NCBI RefSeq assembly: GCF_013522725.1
Contig: NZ_JAAMRF010000002.1
Coordinates: 62,001-126,000 of the forward strand
Direction of reading: 5' to 3'
DNA length: 64,000 nt
Source of the DNA: Stutzerimonas azotifigens
GTDB taxonomy: Bacteria > Pseudomonadota > Gammaproteobacteria > Pseudomonadales > Pseudomonadaceae
The notes beneath the pieces were generated by a model. That model had not been told where the DNA came from. It made no database searches and worked only from the letters and a program-made list of their open reading frames with translations. A program made the translations under genes and the position numbers. This document shows positions 14,701-26,019 of this stretch, piece by piece. Position 1 is the stretch's first letter. Every line of letters starts with the position of its first letter.

Positions 14701-16752
14701 TTACTTGACGCGTTGGCCGGGCTTGGCGCCGCTGTCCGGGCTCAGCAGGTAGATTTCTTCGCCGCCAGGGCCGGCGGCGAGCACCATGCCTTCGGAGACG
14801 CCGAACTTCATCTTGCGCGCGGCGAGGTTGGCCACATAGAGCGTCAGGCGGCCTTCGAGCTTGCTCGGGTCGGGGTAGGCGCTCTTGATGCCGGAGAAGA
14901 CGTTGCGCTTCTCGTCGCCGATGTCGAGGGACAGCCGCAGCAGCTTGTCCGCGCCTTCGACGAACTCGCACTTCTCGATCAGCGCGATGCGCAGGTCCAC
15001 GGCAGCAAAGGCGTCAAAAGCGATTTCGGCGGCCAGCGGTTCCTTCTTCAGTTCACCGTTGCCAGTGTCCGGGGTACCGGCAGGCTGGTTGGTTTCGGCG
15101 GCAAGGTCTTCCTTGGAGGCGTCGATCATGGCTTGGATCCGGGCAGGTTCGATACGGGTCATCAGCGGGGTGAAGGCGTTGAGGTTGTGGTCGGCGAGCA
15201 GCGTGCGGTGGTCGTCCCAGGTCAGCGGCGCAACGTTGAGGAACGCTTCGGCCGCGGCGGCGAGTTTCGGCAGCACGGGCTTGAGGAAGATCACCAGCTG
15301 GCGGAACAGGTTGACCCCCAGGGCGCAGATGGCATGGACTTCGTCCTGCTTGCCTTCCTGCTTGTTCAGGGCCCAGGGCGCCTTTTCGGCGATCCAGGCG
15401 TTGGCGCGGTCGGCCAGCGCCATGATCTCGCGCATCGCACGGGCGAAGTCGCGCTGCTCGTAGGCCTCGGCAATGCTTGGCGCCGCACTGAGGAAGGCAT
15501 CGGTCAGTTCCGGTGCGGCGTTACCGGTGACCAGCACGCCGCCGTTGCCCTTGTGGATGAAGCCGGCGCAGCGGCTGGCGATGTTGACCACCTTGCCGAC
15601 CAGGTCCGAGTTGACCTTCTGCACGAAGTCTTCGAGGTTCAGGTCCAGGTCGTCGACGCTGCGGCTCAGCTTGGACGCAAAGTAATAGCGCAGGTATTCG
15701 GGCTCGAGGTGATCCAGATAGGTGCGTGCCTTGACGAAGGTGCCGCGGGATTTGGACATCTTCTGCCCGTCGACGGTCAGGAAGCCGTGCACGTTGAGCG
15801 CGGTCGGCTTGCGGTAGCCAGCACCTTCGAGCATGGCGGGCCAGAACAGGGCATGGAAGTTGACGATATCCTTGCCGATGAAGTGGTACACCTCGGCGTT
15901 CGAATCCTTGCTCCAGTAGGCGTCGAAGTCCAGCTCCGGGCGGCGGGCGCAGAGGTTCTTGAAGCTCGCCATGTAGCCGATCGGAGCGTCCAGCCAGACG
16001 TAGAAGAACTTGCCGGGCTCGCCAGGGATCTCGAAGCCGAAGTAAGGCGCGTCGCGGGAAATGTCCCACTCCTGCAGGCCGGCATCGAGCCATTCGGCGA
16101 TCTTGTTGGCGACCGCCTCCTGCAGCGAGCCGCTACGCGTCCAGCGCTCGAGCATGGCCTGGAAGTCGGGCAGCTTGAAGAAGAAGTGCTTGGATTCCTT
16201 GAGTACCGGCGTGGCGCCGGAGATGGCCGAGCGCGGGTTTTTCAGCTCGGTGGGCGCGTAGGTTGCCCCGCACTTTTCGCAGTTGTCGCCGTACTGGTCT
16301 TCGCTGCCGCACTTGGGGCAGGTGCCCTTGATGAAGCGGTCGGCGAGGAACATGCCCTTTTCGGGATCGTAATACTGGGTCACCGAGCGGGTAGCGATAT
16401 GTCCGGCATCGCGCAGGCGCGTGTAGACCAGGCTCGACAGTTCGCGGTTCTCGTCCGAGTGGGTGGAGTGGAAGTTGTCGAACTCCACGAGAAAGTCGGC
16501 GAAGTCGGTGCTGTGCTCGCGGCGCACGGCTTCGATCAGCTGTTCCGGCGTGATGCCTTCTTTCTCGGCGCGCAGCATGATCGCCGAGCCGTGGGCGTCG
16601 GAGGCGCAAACATACGTGCATTGATTGCCGCGCATCTTCTGGAAGCGCACCCAGATGTCGGTCTGGATGTACTCGACCATGTGGCCCAGATGAATGGAGC
16701 CATTGGCGTAGGGCAGGGCGCTGGTAACGAGAATCTTGCGAGCTTCGGTCAT
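14701..16752 (-). CDS. metG: Methionyl-tRNA synthetase
   Basis: A 683-residue class I aminoacyl-tRNA synthetase charging tRNA-Met. It shows the HIGH-type motif HLGH in [16 protein letters not shown], a zinc knuckle [18 protein letters not shown], and KMSKS in [11 protein letters not shown]. The C-terminal 110 residues form the EMAP-like tRNA-binding/dimerisation domain ([20 protein letters not shown]). The start [18 protein letters not shown] at 16752 matches known MetG N-termini; the 13 extra upstream residues do not. Gene order metG - apbC (divergent) - dcd is the same as in P. aeruginosa. Confidence 0.97.
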   Translation of the reverse strand: MTEARKILVTSALPYANGSIHLGHMVEYIQTDIWVRFQKMRGNQCTYVCASDAHGSAIMLRAEKEGITPEQLIEAVRREHSTDFADFLVEFDNFHSTHSDENRELSSLVYTRLRDAGHIATRSVTQYYDPEKGMFLADRFIKGTCPKCGSEDQYGDNCEKCGATYAPTELKNPRSAISGATPVLKESKHFFFKLPDFQAMLERWTRSGSLQEAVANKIAEWLDAGLQEWDISRDAPYFGFEIPGEPGKFFYVWLDAPIGYMASFKNLCARRPELDFDAYWSKDSNAEVYHFIGKDIVNFHALFWPAMLEGAGYRKPTALNVHGFLTVDGQKMSKSRGTFVKARTYLDHLEPEYLRYYFASKLSRSVDDLDLNLEDFVQKVNSDLVGKVVNIASRCAGFIHKGNGGVLVTGNAAPELTDAFLSAAPSIAEAYEQRDFARAMREIMALADRANAWIAEKAPWALNKQEGKQDEVHAICALGVNLFRQLVIFLKPVLPKLAAAAEAFLNVAPLTWDDHRTLLADHNLNAFTPLMTRIEPARIQAMIDASKEDLAAETNQPAGTPDTGNGELKKEPLAAEIAFDAFAAVDLRIALIEKCEFVEGADKLLRLSLDIGDEKRNVFSGIKSAYPDPSKLEGRLTLYVANLAARKMKFGVSEGMVLAAGPGGEEIYLLSPDSGAKPGQRVK

Positions 16753-16815
16753 GGGGGATCGGCTGTACGGGAAATCGAGGTAAGTCGGCAACTATATAGG
16801 TCCGAGCGCCTTTTT

Positions 16816-17098
16816 TCACCCCGGCCGCCCGTAGCCGTGCGCATCAGCGAGCTGCCTGGCGAAGGTCCTGGCGATACAGTTGCGCAGCGATACCGAACCT
16901 GCAGACCGTAGCGAGGAACTGCACGCCGACTGCCGAGCCGACCACCACGGCGCCATAGCCGAGTTCGTCATGTACATAGAGCGGGATGACGGCCAACGGC
17001 AGGCCGATAGTGAGAAAGCCGATGAAGGTCGCAAGGCAAAGCAGCAGCACGCGGTCGGCGGACAGGGTGTGGGCTGGGTGAGTCAAGGCGTGCTCCAT
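16816..17098 (-). pseudogene. Remnant of an MFS transporter gene
   Basis: From ATG 17098 the reading begins with a hydrophilic start and a first membrane segment ([35 protein letters not shown]), then [14 protein letters not shown], as in YhhS-like drug/arabinose efflux MFS proteins. After that the frame loses similarity (ends at 16844), while another frame gives [13 protein letters not shown], which matches the expected loop GRLADxxGxKR. So a frameshift is followed by loss of the remaining 11 or so membrane segments. About 84 of 400 residues are left. Confidence 0.6.
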
Positions 17099-17187
17099 TG
17101 GGTCGGGGCGCGCTCGGTCGTTGCGCCCCCCGGCTCCACGTAGATATCCCGCGGATGGTTGCGCGTTGGTTGACGTGAACGCTTATG

Positions 17188-17210
17188 CGTAGCGGCCTCT
17201 GGCCGCTACG
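17188..17210. repeat. Short perfect hairpin, REP-like
   Basis: CGTAGCGGCC (17188-17197) and GGCCGCTACG (17201-17210) form a 10-bp stem with a 3-nt loop. It lies between the MFS remnant and apbC. It may be a REP-type element or the old end of the decayed transporter transcript. The 250-bp gap 17099-17348 otherwise holds only the apbC promoter region. Confidence 0.4.
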
Positions 17211-17348
17211 ATGGAGGCGGAATTAACGTGTGGCAAGCGGGACCGTCAACCGCGGCGTCGATGGGCAAACCCGGTGCAATTGGTTGGCCCTGACAGGCCT
17301 TGCCTGCGGTAGCATAACCATCTGTTTTGCTCAGCCTTTGGAGAGCCC

Positions 17349-18446
17349 ATGTCTGCAATCACCCGCGAGGCGGTGGAAGCCGCACTGCGCCAATACACCG
17401 ACCCTCATTTGAACCAGGATCCGGTCAGCGCCGGATGTGTGCGCGCTATCGACATCCAGGGCGATCGGGTCAGTGTCACCCTCGAGCTTGGCTATGCCGC
17501 TGGACTGTTCCGCAATGGCTGGGCGCAGACCCTGGCGATGGCAATCGAAAATCTCGACGGCGTGTCCCGCGCCAACGTGCAGATCGACTGTGTGATCCGT
17601 GGCCACAAGGCCCAGCAGCAAGTGCCGGAACTGGCGAACGTGAAGAACGTCATCGCCGTCGCGTCCGGCAAGGGCGGCGTGGGCAAGTCGACGACCGCCG
17701 CCAACCTGGCGCTGGCGCTGGCGCGCGAAGGTGCACGTGTCGGTGTGCTGGACGCCGACATCTACGGACCGAGCCAGGGGATCATGTTCGGCATCGCCGA
17801 AGGCACGCGTCCGGAAATCCGCGATCAGAAGTTCTTCATTCCGCTGGAAGCCCATGGCGTCCAGCTGATGTCCATGGCCTTTCTGGCCGACGACAAGACG
17901 CCGATGGTCTGGCGCGGGCCGATGGTCTCCGGTGCGCTGTTGCAGCTGATCACCCAGACGGCGTGGCGCGACCTCGATTACCTGGTGGTCGACATGCCGC
18001 CGGGCACGGGCGACATCCAGCTGACCCTGGCGCAGAAGGTGCCGGTGTCGGGCGCAGTGATCGTCACCACTCCGCAGGATCTGGCGCTGCTCGACGCGAA
18101 GAAGGGCGTGGAGATGTTCCGCAAGGTAAATATTCCGGTGCTTGGCGTGGTGGAGAACATGGCCGTCCACATCTGTTCCAACTGTGGCCATGCCGAGCAT
18201 CTGTTTGGCGAGGGCGGCGGCGAGAAGCTGGCCGCCCAGTACAACGTCGAGCTGCTGGCCTCGATGCCCCTGTCGATGGCCATCCGCAGTCAGGCTGACG
18301 CAGGCAAGCCGACGACCATTGCCGATCCGGAAAGCCAGATCGCGATGATCTACCAGCAGATGGCGCGTAGCGTCAGCGCGCGCATTGCCCAGAGCGGGCA
18401 GATCGTGGCGCAGTCGATGCCCAATATCGTCATCTCCGACGACTGA
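17349..18446 (+). CDS. apbC: Iron-sulfur cluster carrier protein ApbC/Mrp
   Basis: A 365-residue P-loop NTPase that carries and transfers Fe-S clusters. Residues 1-85 are the MIP18-like (DUF59) domain. The deviant Walker A GKGGVGKSTTAANLALAL follows at about residues 107-124. Later come VVDMPPGTGD and the cluster-binding CxxC in HICSNCGHAEHLFG. Its length and motif order are typical of gammaproteobacterial ApbC. It is divergent from metG and followed by a bidirectional terminator shared with the cold shock gene. Confidence 0.95.
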   Translation: MSAITREAVEAALRQYTDPHLNQDPVSAGCVRAIDIQGDRVSVTLELGYAAGLFRNGWAQTLAMAIENLDGVSRANVQIDCVIRGHKAQQQVPELANVKNVIAVASGKGGVGKSTTAANLALALAREGARVGVLDADIYGPSQGIMFGIAEGTRPEIRDQKFFIPLEAHGVQLMSMAFLADDKTPMVWRGPMVSGALLQLITQTAWRDLDYLVVDMPPGTGDIQLTLAQKVPVSGAVIVTTPQDLALLDAKKGVEMFRKVNIPVLGVVENMAVHICSNCGHAEHLFGEGGGEKLAAQYNVELLASMPLSMAIRSQADAGKPTTIADPESQIAMIYQQMARSVSARIAQSGQIVAQSMPNIVISDD

Positions 18447-18507
18447 AAGCCGCCCGCCCCGGCGAGAAGGTCGCCGGGGCATCGGTGCAGGCCTGACGAA
18501 CAGGCAA

Positions 18508-18536
18508 AAAAAAGCCCTGCAGAGCAGGGCTTTTTT
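18508..18536. terminator. Bidirectional terminator between apbC and the cold shock gene
   Basis: GCCCTGC (18514-18520) pairs with GCAGGGC (18524-18530) with a 3-nt loop, flanked by A6 on the left and T6 on the right. It can end both convergent transcripts. Confidence 0.9.
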
Positions 18537-18552
18537 CTTGAGTCAGTGCAGG

Positions 18553-18762
18553 TTAGATAACCTGAACTTCCTCAGCTTGCATGCCTTTCTGGCCGCGGGT
18601 AGCGACGAAGGAAACGGCTTGGCCTTCTTTCAGGCTCTTGAAGCCGTCGCCCTGGATGGCACGGAAGTGTACGAAGAGGTCGTCACCGGATTGCGGAGTG
18701 ATGAAGCCGAAGCCTTTTTCATCGTTGAACCACTTAACGGTACCGGTTTGGCGATTGGACAT
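18553..18762 (-). CDS. CspA-family cold shock protein
   Basis: A 69-residue nucleic-acid-binding protein with the two RNA-binding motifs KGFGFI (RNP1) and LFVHF (RNP2), in [20 protein letters not shown]. Such proteins act as RNA chaperones; it is close to Pseudomonas CapB. GGAGA precedes the start (AAGGAGACATAAAAATG). The 322-bp gap upstream (18763-19084) holds its probable long 5' untranslated region, which is usual for cold shock genes, and the dcd promoter; I see no other gene there. Confidence 0.95.
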   Translation of the reverse strand: MSNRQTGTVKWFNDEKGFGFITPQSGDDLFVHFRAIQGDGFKSLKEGQAVSFVATRGQKGMQAEEVQVI

Positions 18763-19084
18763 TTTTATGTCTCCTTGAACGGAAGATGATGGGGTACGGG
18801 TAAAGCCCGAACCAGGACTGAGCGCAAGGAGTTAGGAGTCGTAGCAATGATCGGATCGAAATCTAAACATGTAGCGATTCACGGTGACACATGCAGCAGC
18901 AGCTGACATACACAATACGCTTTTCTGGCGTCCGCGCGAGCTTTATTTTCACTTTCTTGCATAAGGGCGGCGGCAACTAACGGACAACGCCGTTGTCGTG
19001 ACCGCGAGCGGCTTTGAACAGCGGCGCATGGCTCGGTAAGATGCGCGTTCGTTTTTCTCCCGTCAGCCAATCAGGACGCCTGCC

Positions 19085-19651
<567 letters not shown>

Positions 19652-19659
19652 TGGATTCC

Positions 19660-19700
19660 AGACATGAAAAAGCCGGGCATTGCCCGGCTTTTTCATGTCT
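19660..19700. terminator. 41-bp perfect palindrome, bidirectional terminator between dcd and livF
   Basis: Two exactly complementary 20-nt arms (19660-19679 and 19681-19700) surround a single base. The core is AAAAAGCCGGGCA / TGCCCGGCTTTTT, so each strand has a GC stem followed by a U-tract. It sits between the dcd stop and the livF stop. Confidence 0.92.
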
Positions 19701-19704
19701 GCCT

Positions 19705-20409
19705 TTAGCCGCCCAGATAGGCGTCGCGAACCTTCGAGTTGGCCAGCAGCTCCTCGCCAGTGCCCTGCATGACGATGCGCCCGTTCTCCAGCACATAGCC
19801 ACGATCAGCCAGCTTCAACGCCTGGTTGGCGTTCTGTTCGACCAGGAAGATGGTCACGCCGTCCTCGCGCAGCTGTTCGATGATGTCGAAGATCTGCTGG
19901 ATGATGATGGGCGCCAGGCCCAGCGATGGCTCGTCGAGCAGCAACAGGCGCGGTTTGCTCATCAGCGCGCGGCCGATGGCGAGCATCTGCTGCTCACCCC
20001 CGGACATGGTGCCGCCGCGTTGCTGGTAGCGCTCCTTCAGGCGAGGGAAGAGCTGCAACACCTTGTCCAGCTGCTCCTGGTAATGCGCCTTGCTGGTGAA
20101 GAAACCACCCATGGCGAGGTTTTCCTCGACCGTCAGGCGAGCAAAGATGCGCCGCCCCTCGGGCACTACCGCAATGTCCTGGCGCATGATCTCGGACGTC
20201 GACAACCCGACCAGCTCGTTGCCCTCGAAGCGAATGGTGCCGCTGGCCGCCTGTGGCGCGCCGCACAATGTCATCAACAGGGTCGACTTGCCGGCACCGT
20301 TGGCGCCGATCAGGGTGACGATCTCGCCCTTGCGGACTTCGACGTTGACGTCGTGCAACGCCTGGATCTTGCCGTAGAAGGTGGAAACGTTGTTGAAATA
20401 CAGCATCAC
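19705..20409 (-). CDS. livF: Branched-chain amino acid ABC transporter, ATP-binding protein LivF
   Basis: A 234-residue ATPase of the high-affinity Leu/Ile/Val importer (BraG in P. aeruginosa). It has Walker A GANGAGKST, signature MSGGEQQMLAIGRAL and Walker B LLLLDEPSLGLAP, and is shorter than LivG, as expected. It is the last gene of livHMGF. Its start overlaps the livG stop by 4 nt (20406-20409). Confidence 0.95.
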   Translation of the reverse strand: MMLYFNNVSTFYGKIQALHDVNVEVRKGEIVTLIGANGAGKSTLLMTLCGAPQAASGTIRFEGNELVGLSTSEIMRQDIAVVPEGRRIFARLTVEENLAMGGFFTSKAHYQEQLDKVLQLFPRLKERYQQRGGTMSGGEQQMLAIGRALMSKPRLLLLDEPSLGLAPIIIQQIFDIIEQLREDGVTIFLVEQNANQALKLADRGYVLENGRIVMQGTGEELLANSKVRDAYLGG

Positions 20410-21169
20410 GCTTCCCCCAGGTAGGCTTTGATCACATCGGGATTGTCGCGGATCGCGTCCGGGCTGCCGTCGGCCAGGGGCGTGCCCTGGTTGATCACGA
20501 AGATGTGGTCGGAAATGCTCATCACCAGCTTCATGTCGTGCTCGATCAGCAGCACAGTGACGTTGTGTTCGTCACGCAGCACGCCGATCAGTGCCTTGAG
20601 GTCTTCAGTTTCGCGCGGGTTCAGGCCCGCCGCCGGCTCGTCGAGCATGAGGATGCGTGGACGCGTCATCATGCAGCGGGCGATTTCGAGGCGCCGTTGC
20701 TGGCCATAGGCGAGCGTGCCGGCAGGGCGGTTGGCCACTTCGGTGAGGTTGACGCGCTCGAGCCAGTGCGCGGCGAAGTCCATCGCCTCGCGCTCGCTGC
20801 GGCGGAACGCCGGGGTCTTGAACAGCCCGGAGAGGAAGCCGGTCTTGAGGTGGCGATGCTGGGCGACCAGCAGGTTCTCCACCGCGGTCATCTCCTTGAA
20901 CAGGCGCACGTTCTGGAAGGTGCGCACCACGCCTTTGCGGGCGATAAGATGGCCTGGCAGGCCTTCGATCTGCTCGTCGTCCAGGCGAATGCTGCCGGAG
21001 GTGGGCTTGTAGAAGCCGGTCAGGCAGTTGAACACGGTGGTCTTGCCGGCGCCGTTCGGGCCGATCATCGAGACCACCTGCTTTTCATGTACGGTCAGGC
21101 CCACGTTGTTCACGGCCAACAGGCCGCCGAAGCGCATCGAGAGGCCGCTGACCTCGAGTATCGGTCGGC

Positions 21170-21173
<4 letters not shown>
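20406..21173 (-). CDS. livG: Branched-chain amino acid ABC transporter, ATP-binding protein LivG
   Basis: A 255-residue ATPase (BraF). It shows Walker [10 protein letters not shown] in [20 protein letters not shown], the LivG-specific [22 protein letters not shown] segment, [15 protein letters not shown] in the signature position and [12 protein letters not shown]. It overlaps livM and livF by 4 nt each (ATGA), so the operon is translationally coupled. Confidence 0.95.
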
Positions 21174-22413
<1,240 letters not shown>

Positions 22414-22417
<4 letters not shown>

Positions 22418-23337
22418 ACCTTTTCAACCTCCGGACGGCCGAGAATACCGGTCGGGCGGAACAGCAACACCAGGATAAGCAGGCTGAACGCCACCACGTC
22501 CTTGTACTGGTCGCCGAAGATGTCCGCGCCGAAGGCTTCGGCGACGCCCAGCAGCAGGCCGCCAAGCATGGCGCCGGGAATGCTGCCGATACCGCCGAGC
22601 ACGGCGGCGGTAAAGGCCTTGATGCCGGCAAGGAAGCCGATGTGCGGATTGATCACGCCGTATTGCATGCCGATCAGCACTGCCGCGATCGCAGCCAGTG
22701 CCGCGCCGATGACGAAGGTCAGGGCGATGATCGAGTTGGTATTGATGCCCAGCAGGTTGGCCATCTTCAGGTCTTCGGCGCAGGCTCGGCAGGCTCGACC
22801 CAGGCGGGAGCGGGAAATGAACATCGACAGGCCCCACATGGCCAGGATGGTGACCATGAAGATCAGCACCTGCATGTAGGAAATGGTCACGCCGTTCATG
22901 GCGCTTTCACCGAGCACCAGATTGCCGGGCATCGGGTTCGGAATGGCCTTGTCGCGCGAGTCCTGGGCCAGCAGCACGACGTTCTGCAGGAAGATCGACA
23001 TGCCGATGGCGGATATCAATGGGATCAGCCGGTTGCTGCCGCGCAACGGGCGGTAGGCGACCCGTTCGATGCTGTAACCGTAGGCGCTGGTGACGATCAT
23101 GCTGGCGACGAAGGCGCCCACCATCAGGATCGGCAGCGCATCGAGGCCCATCATGGAAAGGCCGACGATGGCGATGAAGGCGACGTACGAGCCGATCATG
23201 TACACCTCGCCGTGGGCGAAGTTGATCATCCCGATGATGCCGTAGACCATCGTGTAACCGATGGCGATCAAGGCATAGGTGCTGCCAACGGTGAGTCCGT
23301 TGATCAGCTGTTGTAGGTAGTGGTAAAGCTCAGGCAT
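22414..23337 (-). CDS. livH: Branched-chain amino acid ABC transporter permease LivH
   Basis: A 307-residue inner-membrane permease (BraD). The start [20 protein letters not shown] at 23337 is preceded by AGGAGAG and matches known LivH N-termini; the longer reading to 23406 adds 23 unrelated residues. [17 protein letters not shown] and the coupling loop [20 protein letters not shown] are typical. The gene is separated from livK by 272 bp holding a terminator, so it is probably expressed at a lower level than the binding protein. Confidence 0.95.
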
Positions 23338-23560
23338 CACATCTCTCCTGAAATCCCTGCATACCGCTGCCGAAGGGCGAGGGACGGCTGGCTCCGTCTC
23401 GAACACGCCGCAGTTCGTGCGGCATCACGGCTGTGCAGGGGATCGTGCGGGTGGCGCACGGTCCTGGTTCGAGGCGGGTCCGTTGTCCGGACCGCTCGTT
23501 TTGGCTGTAGGTGTTATACGGGGGCTCGAGTGCTTGTGGCGGAGCCGTCCCGATCAGCTA

Positions 23561-23589
23561 AAACAAAGCCCACTGCGGACAGTGGGCTT
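23561..23589 (-). terminator. Terminator between livK and livHMGF
   Basis: AAGCCCACT (23566-23574) pairs with AGTGGGCTT (23581-23589), loop 6 nt, followed on the minus strand by TTGTTTT. It lies 20 nt after the livK stop and before livH. Partial read-through would give more binding protein than permease. The rest of the 272-bp gap shows no gene. Confidence 0.85.
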
Positions 23590-23609
23590 CGTGGAGGCAT
23601 TGCTCGGGG

Positions 23610-24728
23610 CTACTTGGCTTCCGACTTGCTACCGTCCTGATGCCATTCGTAGACCACGAAGTTGAAGTTCTTCAGGTCGCCCTTTTCGTCGAACTCCAGG
23701 GTGCCGGTCGGGGTTTCGAAGGCGTTGCTGCGCAGCGCTTCGGCCACCTTGTCGGTGTCGGTGCTGCCGGCTTTCTCGATGCCCTGGGCGATGACCTGGA
23801 CGGCGGAGTAGGCAGGGAACACGAACGGACCGGTAGGGTCTTCCTTTTTCGCTTCGAAGGCCTTCACCAGTTCCTGGTTGGCCGGATCCTGGTCGAACGA
23901 CTTGGGCAGGGTCACTAGCATGCCTTCGGAGGCAGGGCCGGCGATGGCGGAGATTTCCTTGTTGCCGACGCCTTCAGGGCCCATGAAGCGTACGTCCAGG
24001 CCTTTTTCCTTCGCCTGGCGCAGCAGCAGACCCAGCTCCGGGTGGTAGCCGCCGTAATAGACGAAGTCCACACCGTCGCGCTTGAGGCGGGCGATCAGCG
24101 AGGAGAAATCCTTGTCGCCAGCATTGATGCCTTCGAACAGGCCCACTTTCACGCCCTTGCTTTGCAGCGTGTTGCGCACGGCGGTGGCGATGCCTTCACC
24201 ATACTGCTGCTTGTCGTGGACCACGCCGACGTTCTTCGGCTTGATGTGGTCGGCGATGAAGTTGCCGGCGGTCGGGCCCTGCAGGCTGTCCAGGCCGATG
24301 GTGCGGAAGATCAGCTCGTAGCCGCGGGAGGTGATTTCCGGGCTGGTCGAGGCGGCAGTGATCATCAGGATGCCTTCGTCCTCGTAAATGTCCGAGGCAG
24401 GCTGGGTGGAGCTGGAGCAGAGGTGGCCGACGACGAACTTGACGTTGTCGTTGACGATGCGGTTAGCCACCGCGACGGCCTGCTTGGGGTCGCAAGCGTC
24501 ATCATAGACCACGCCTTCGAGCATCTGGCCGTTCACCCCACCGGCCTTGTTGATCTGCTCGATGGCCATCTTGGCGCCAACGAACTGCATTTCCCCATAC
24601 TGAGCCACCGCACCGGTGACCGGGCCCGCCATCCCGATCTTGATCGTGTCTGCTGCCAGGCTGTACCCAGCGGCTCCGGTTAAGGCAATGGCCACAAAAA
24701 GTTTGGACAGACTCCGCTTGGTCTTCAT
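23610..24728 (-). CDS. livK: Branched-chain amino acid ABC transporter substrate-binding protein LivK
   Basis: A 372-residue periplasmic binding protein (BraC). The start MKTKRSLSKLFVAIALTGAAG at 24728 gives a clear signal peptide, with cleavage near SLAA-DTIKIG. The mature protein shows the Leu/Ile/Val-binding family pattern: AGPVTGAVAQYGEMQFVGA, GVVYDDACDPKQAVAVANRI, VVGHLCSSSTQPAS and AAGFDY-equivalent VYYGGYHPELGLLLRQ. The longer reading to 24866 has no signal. It is the first gene of the liv locus, with its own terminator. Confidence 0.95.
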   Translation of the reverse strand: MKTKRSLSKLFVAIALTGAAGYSLAADTIKIGMAGPVTGAVAQYGEMQFVGAKMAIEQINKAGGVNGQMLEGVVYDDACDPKQAVAVANRIVNDNVKFVVGHLCSSSTQPASDIYEDEGILMITAASTSPEITSRGYELIFRTIGLDSLQGPTAGNFIADHIKPKNVGVVHDKQQYGEGIATAVRNTLQSKGVKVGLFEGINAGDKDFSSLIARLKRDGVDFVYYGGYHPELGLLLRQAKEKGLDVRFMGPEGVGNKEISAIAGPASEGMLVTLPKSFDQDPANQELVKAFEAKKEDPTGPFVFPAYSAVQVIAQGIEKAGSTDTDKVAEALRSNAFETPTGTLEFDEKGDLKNFNFVVYEWHQDGSKSEAK

Positions 24729-24810
24729 ACGTGCTCCACATGCATCGTTATTGTTTGATCCTGCAGGCTGAGGTCGCGTAAGGGTCAGAACGCCCCCAAA
24801 CGTCCCGGCA

Positions 24811-24826
24811 ACTGTACCGGTACAGT
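24811..24826. promoter_or_regulatory. Perfect 16-bp palindrome between livK and the DUF2288 gene
   Basis: ACTGTACC and GGTACAGT meet without a spacer at 24811-24826. It lies 83-98 nt before livK (minus) and about 100 nt before the plus-strand gene. Such a site would bind a dimeric regulator. It is not a LexA box, as the CTGT and ACAG halves are 6, not 8, nt apart. The regulator is unknown. Confidence 0.45.
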
Positions 24827-24924
24827 GTAGAGCGGACTCTACCCGTTTGCCCAGTCGGCTGATCATGCTTCATGGGAACCCGGTCAGGTTTATCATGGCG
24901 CCCTTTTGAGGCGAGGTTCCCAAG

Positions 24925-25239
24925 ATGGATGAAGCAAGCACGCTCTATGCCAAACTGCTGGGGGAGACGGCCGTGATCAGCTGGGCCGAGTTGCAGCCGT
25001 TCTTTGCGCGCGGGGCGTTGCTGCACGTGGCCTCGGATGCGGATCTGGTCGAGGTGGCGACCGCCGTGGCCGAGGACGATTCGGCCCGGATCGGCCGCTG
25101 GCTCGCCAGCGGCGCGCTTGCCAAGGTCGGCGAAGAGCAGGCCAGGCTGTGGCTGGAGCAGGACCCGACCCTGTGGGCGGTGGTGGTGGCGCCCTGGGTG
25201 CTGGTGCAGCAACGCGAGCGCGCCGAGGTTGTGCACTGA
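24925..25239 (+). CDS. DUF2288 family protein
   Basis: A 104-residue cytoplasmic protein. The start MDEASTLYAKLLGETAVISWAELQPFFARG is the DUF2288 signature, followed by a helix-rich acidic body and WAVVVAPWVLVQQ near the C-terminus. No catalytic motif is visible and the family has no known function. It stands alone, convergent with the oxyanion importer operon. Confidence 0.8.
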   Translation: MDEASTLYAKLLGETAVISWAELQPFFARGALLHVASDADLVEVATAVAEDDSARIGRWLASGALAKVGEEQARLWLEQDPTLWAVVVAPWVLVQQRERAEVVH

Positions 25240-25251
25240 AACGGTGCTTCG

Positions 25252-26019
25252 CTAGCGGCGTACCCAGCGCTGGCGAGCCCAACCGCTGAGGGCGTCCACC
25301 GCCAGCACCATCAGCAGCATGGCGATGATCACGGTCGAGGCCTGGGCTTCCTGGAACAGGCTCAGGCTCATGTAGAGCATCTGCCCGAGGCCGCCGGCCC
25401 CGACGAAGCCGAGCACGCTGGCCATGCGAATGTTGTTCTCCCAGCGATACAGCATGTAGGCGATCAGTTGCGGCCAGATCGCCGGGAGCGTGCCGTAGCA
25501 GAACGCGGCGATGCGTCCGCTGCCGGCCATCCGCAGGGCCTCGCTCGGCTCGGCCGGCGTGTTTTCCAGTGCTTCGGCGAACAGTCGGCCAAGCACGCCG
25601 GCCGTGTGCAGTGCGAGGGCCAGCGTGCCGGCGTTCGGTCCCAGGCCCGCCGCCAGGACCATCAGCGCCGCCCAGACGAGCTCGGGAATCGCGCGCAGCG
25701 CGTTAAGCAGTAACCGCGAGGCGGCCTGGGCGATGACGCCGAAGCGTCCGCAGGCCGGCAACGCCAGCAACAGGCCGAGCACGGCGGCCAGCAGGGTGCC
25801 GATCGCCGACATGGCCAGCGTCTCGAGCGTGGCGTGACCGATGGCCGCGAGGTGGTCTGGCGAGAGGTCGGGTGTCAGGAAGCCTTGGGCGTATTGTCCC
25901 ATTTGCCTGAGGCTGTCGCGGCTGAAAAGAGCCGTCACCTCCAGTTGGAGAAAAACGAACGACGCCACAACCGCTACGACAAGTAACAGCGGGAGGAACA
26001 GGCGGGCCAGGACTTTCAC
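25252..26019 (-). CDS. PhnE-like ABC transporter permease 2
   Basis: A 255-residue inner-membrane permease and last gene of the PhnCDE-type operon. I chose the GTG at 26019 because it overlaps the preceding permease stop (GTGA) and begins a typical N-terminal membrane segment ([21 protein letters not shown]); the longer frame to 26505 is arginine-rich noise over the first permease gene. ALRAIPELVWAALMVLAAGLGPNAG and [15 protein letters not shown] match PhnE coupling loops. It is paralogous to the upstream permease, so the two may form a heterodimeric pore. Confidence 0.87.
   Translation of the reverse strand: MKVLARLFLPLLLVVAVVASFVFLQLEVTALFSRDSLRQMGQYAQGFLTPDLSPDHLAAIGHATLETLAMSAIGTLLAAVLGLLLALPACGRFGVIAQAASRLLLNALRAIPELVWAALMVLAAGLGPNAGTLALALHTAGVLGRLFAEALENTPAEPSEALRMAGSGRIAAFCYGTLPAIWPQLIAYMLYRWENNIRMASVLGFVGAGGLGQMLYMSLSLFQEAQASTVIIAMLLMVLAVDALSGWARQRWVRR

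Noticed and set aside
14713..16911. 732-codon open frame antisense to metG
   Set aside because: The sense frame is clearly MetG with all synthetase motifs. The antisense product is Gly/Val/Asp-rich without recognisable motifs.
24811..24826. LexA (SOS) box before livK
   Set aside because: LexA needs CTGT-N8-ACAG; here the halves are 6 nt apart, and livK is not a damage-response gene.
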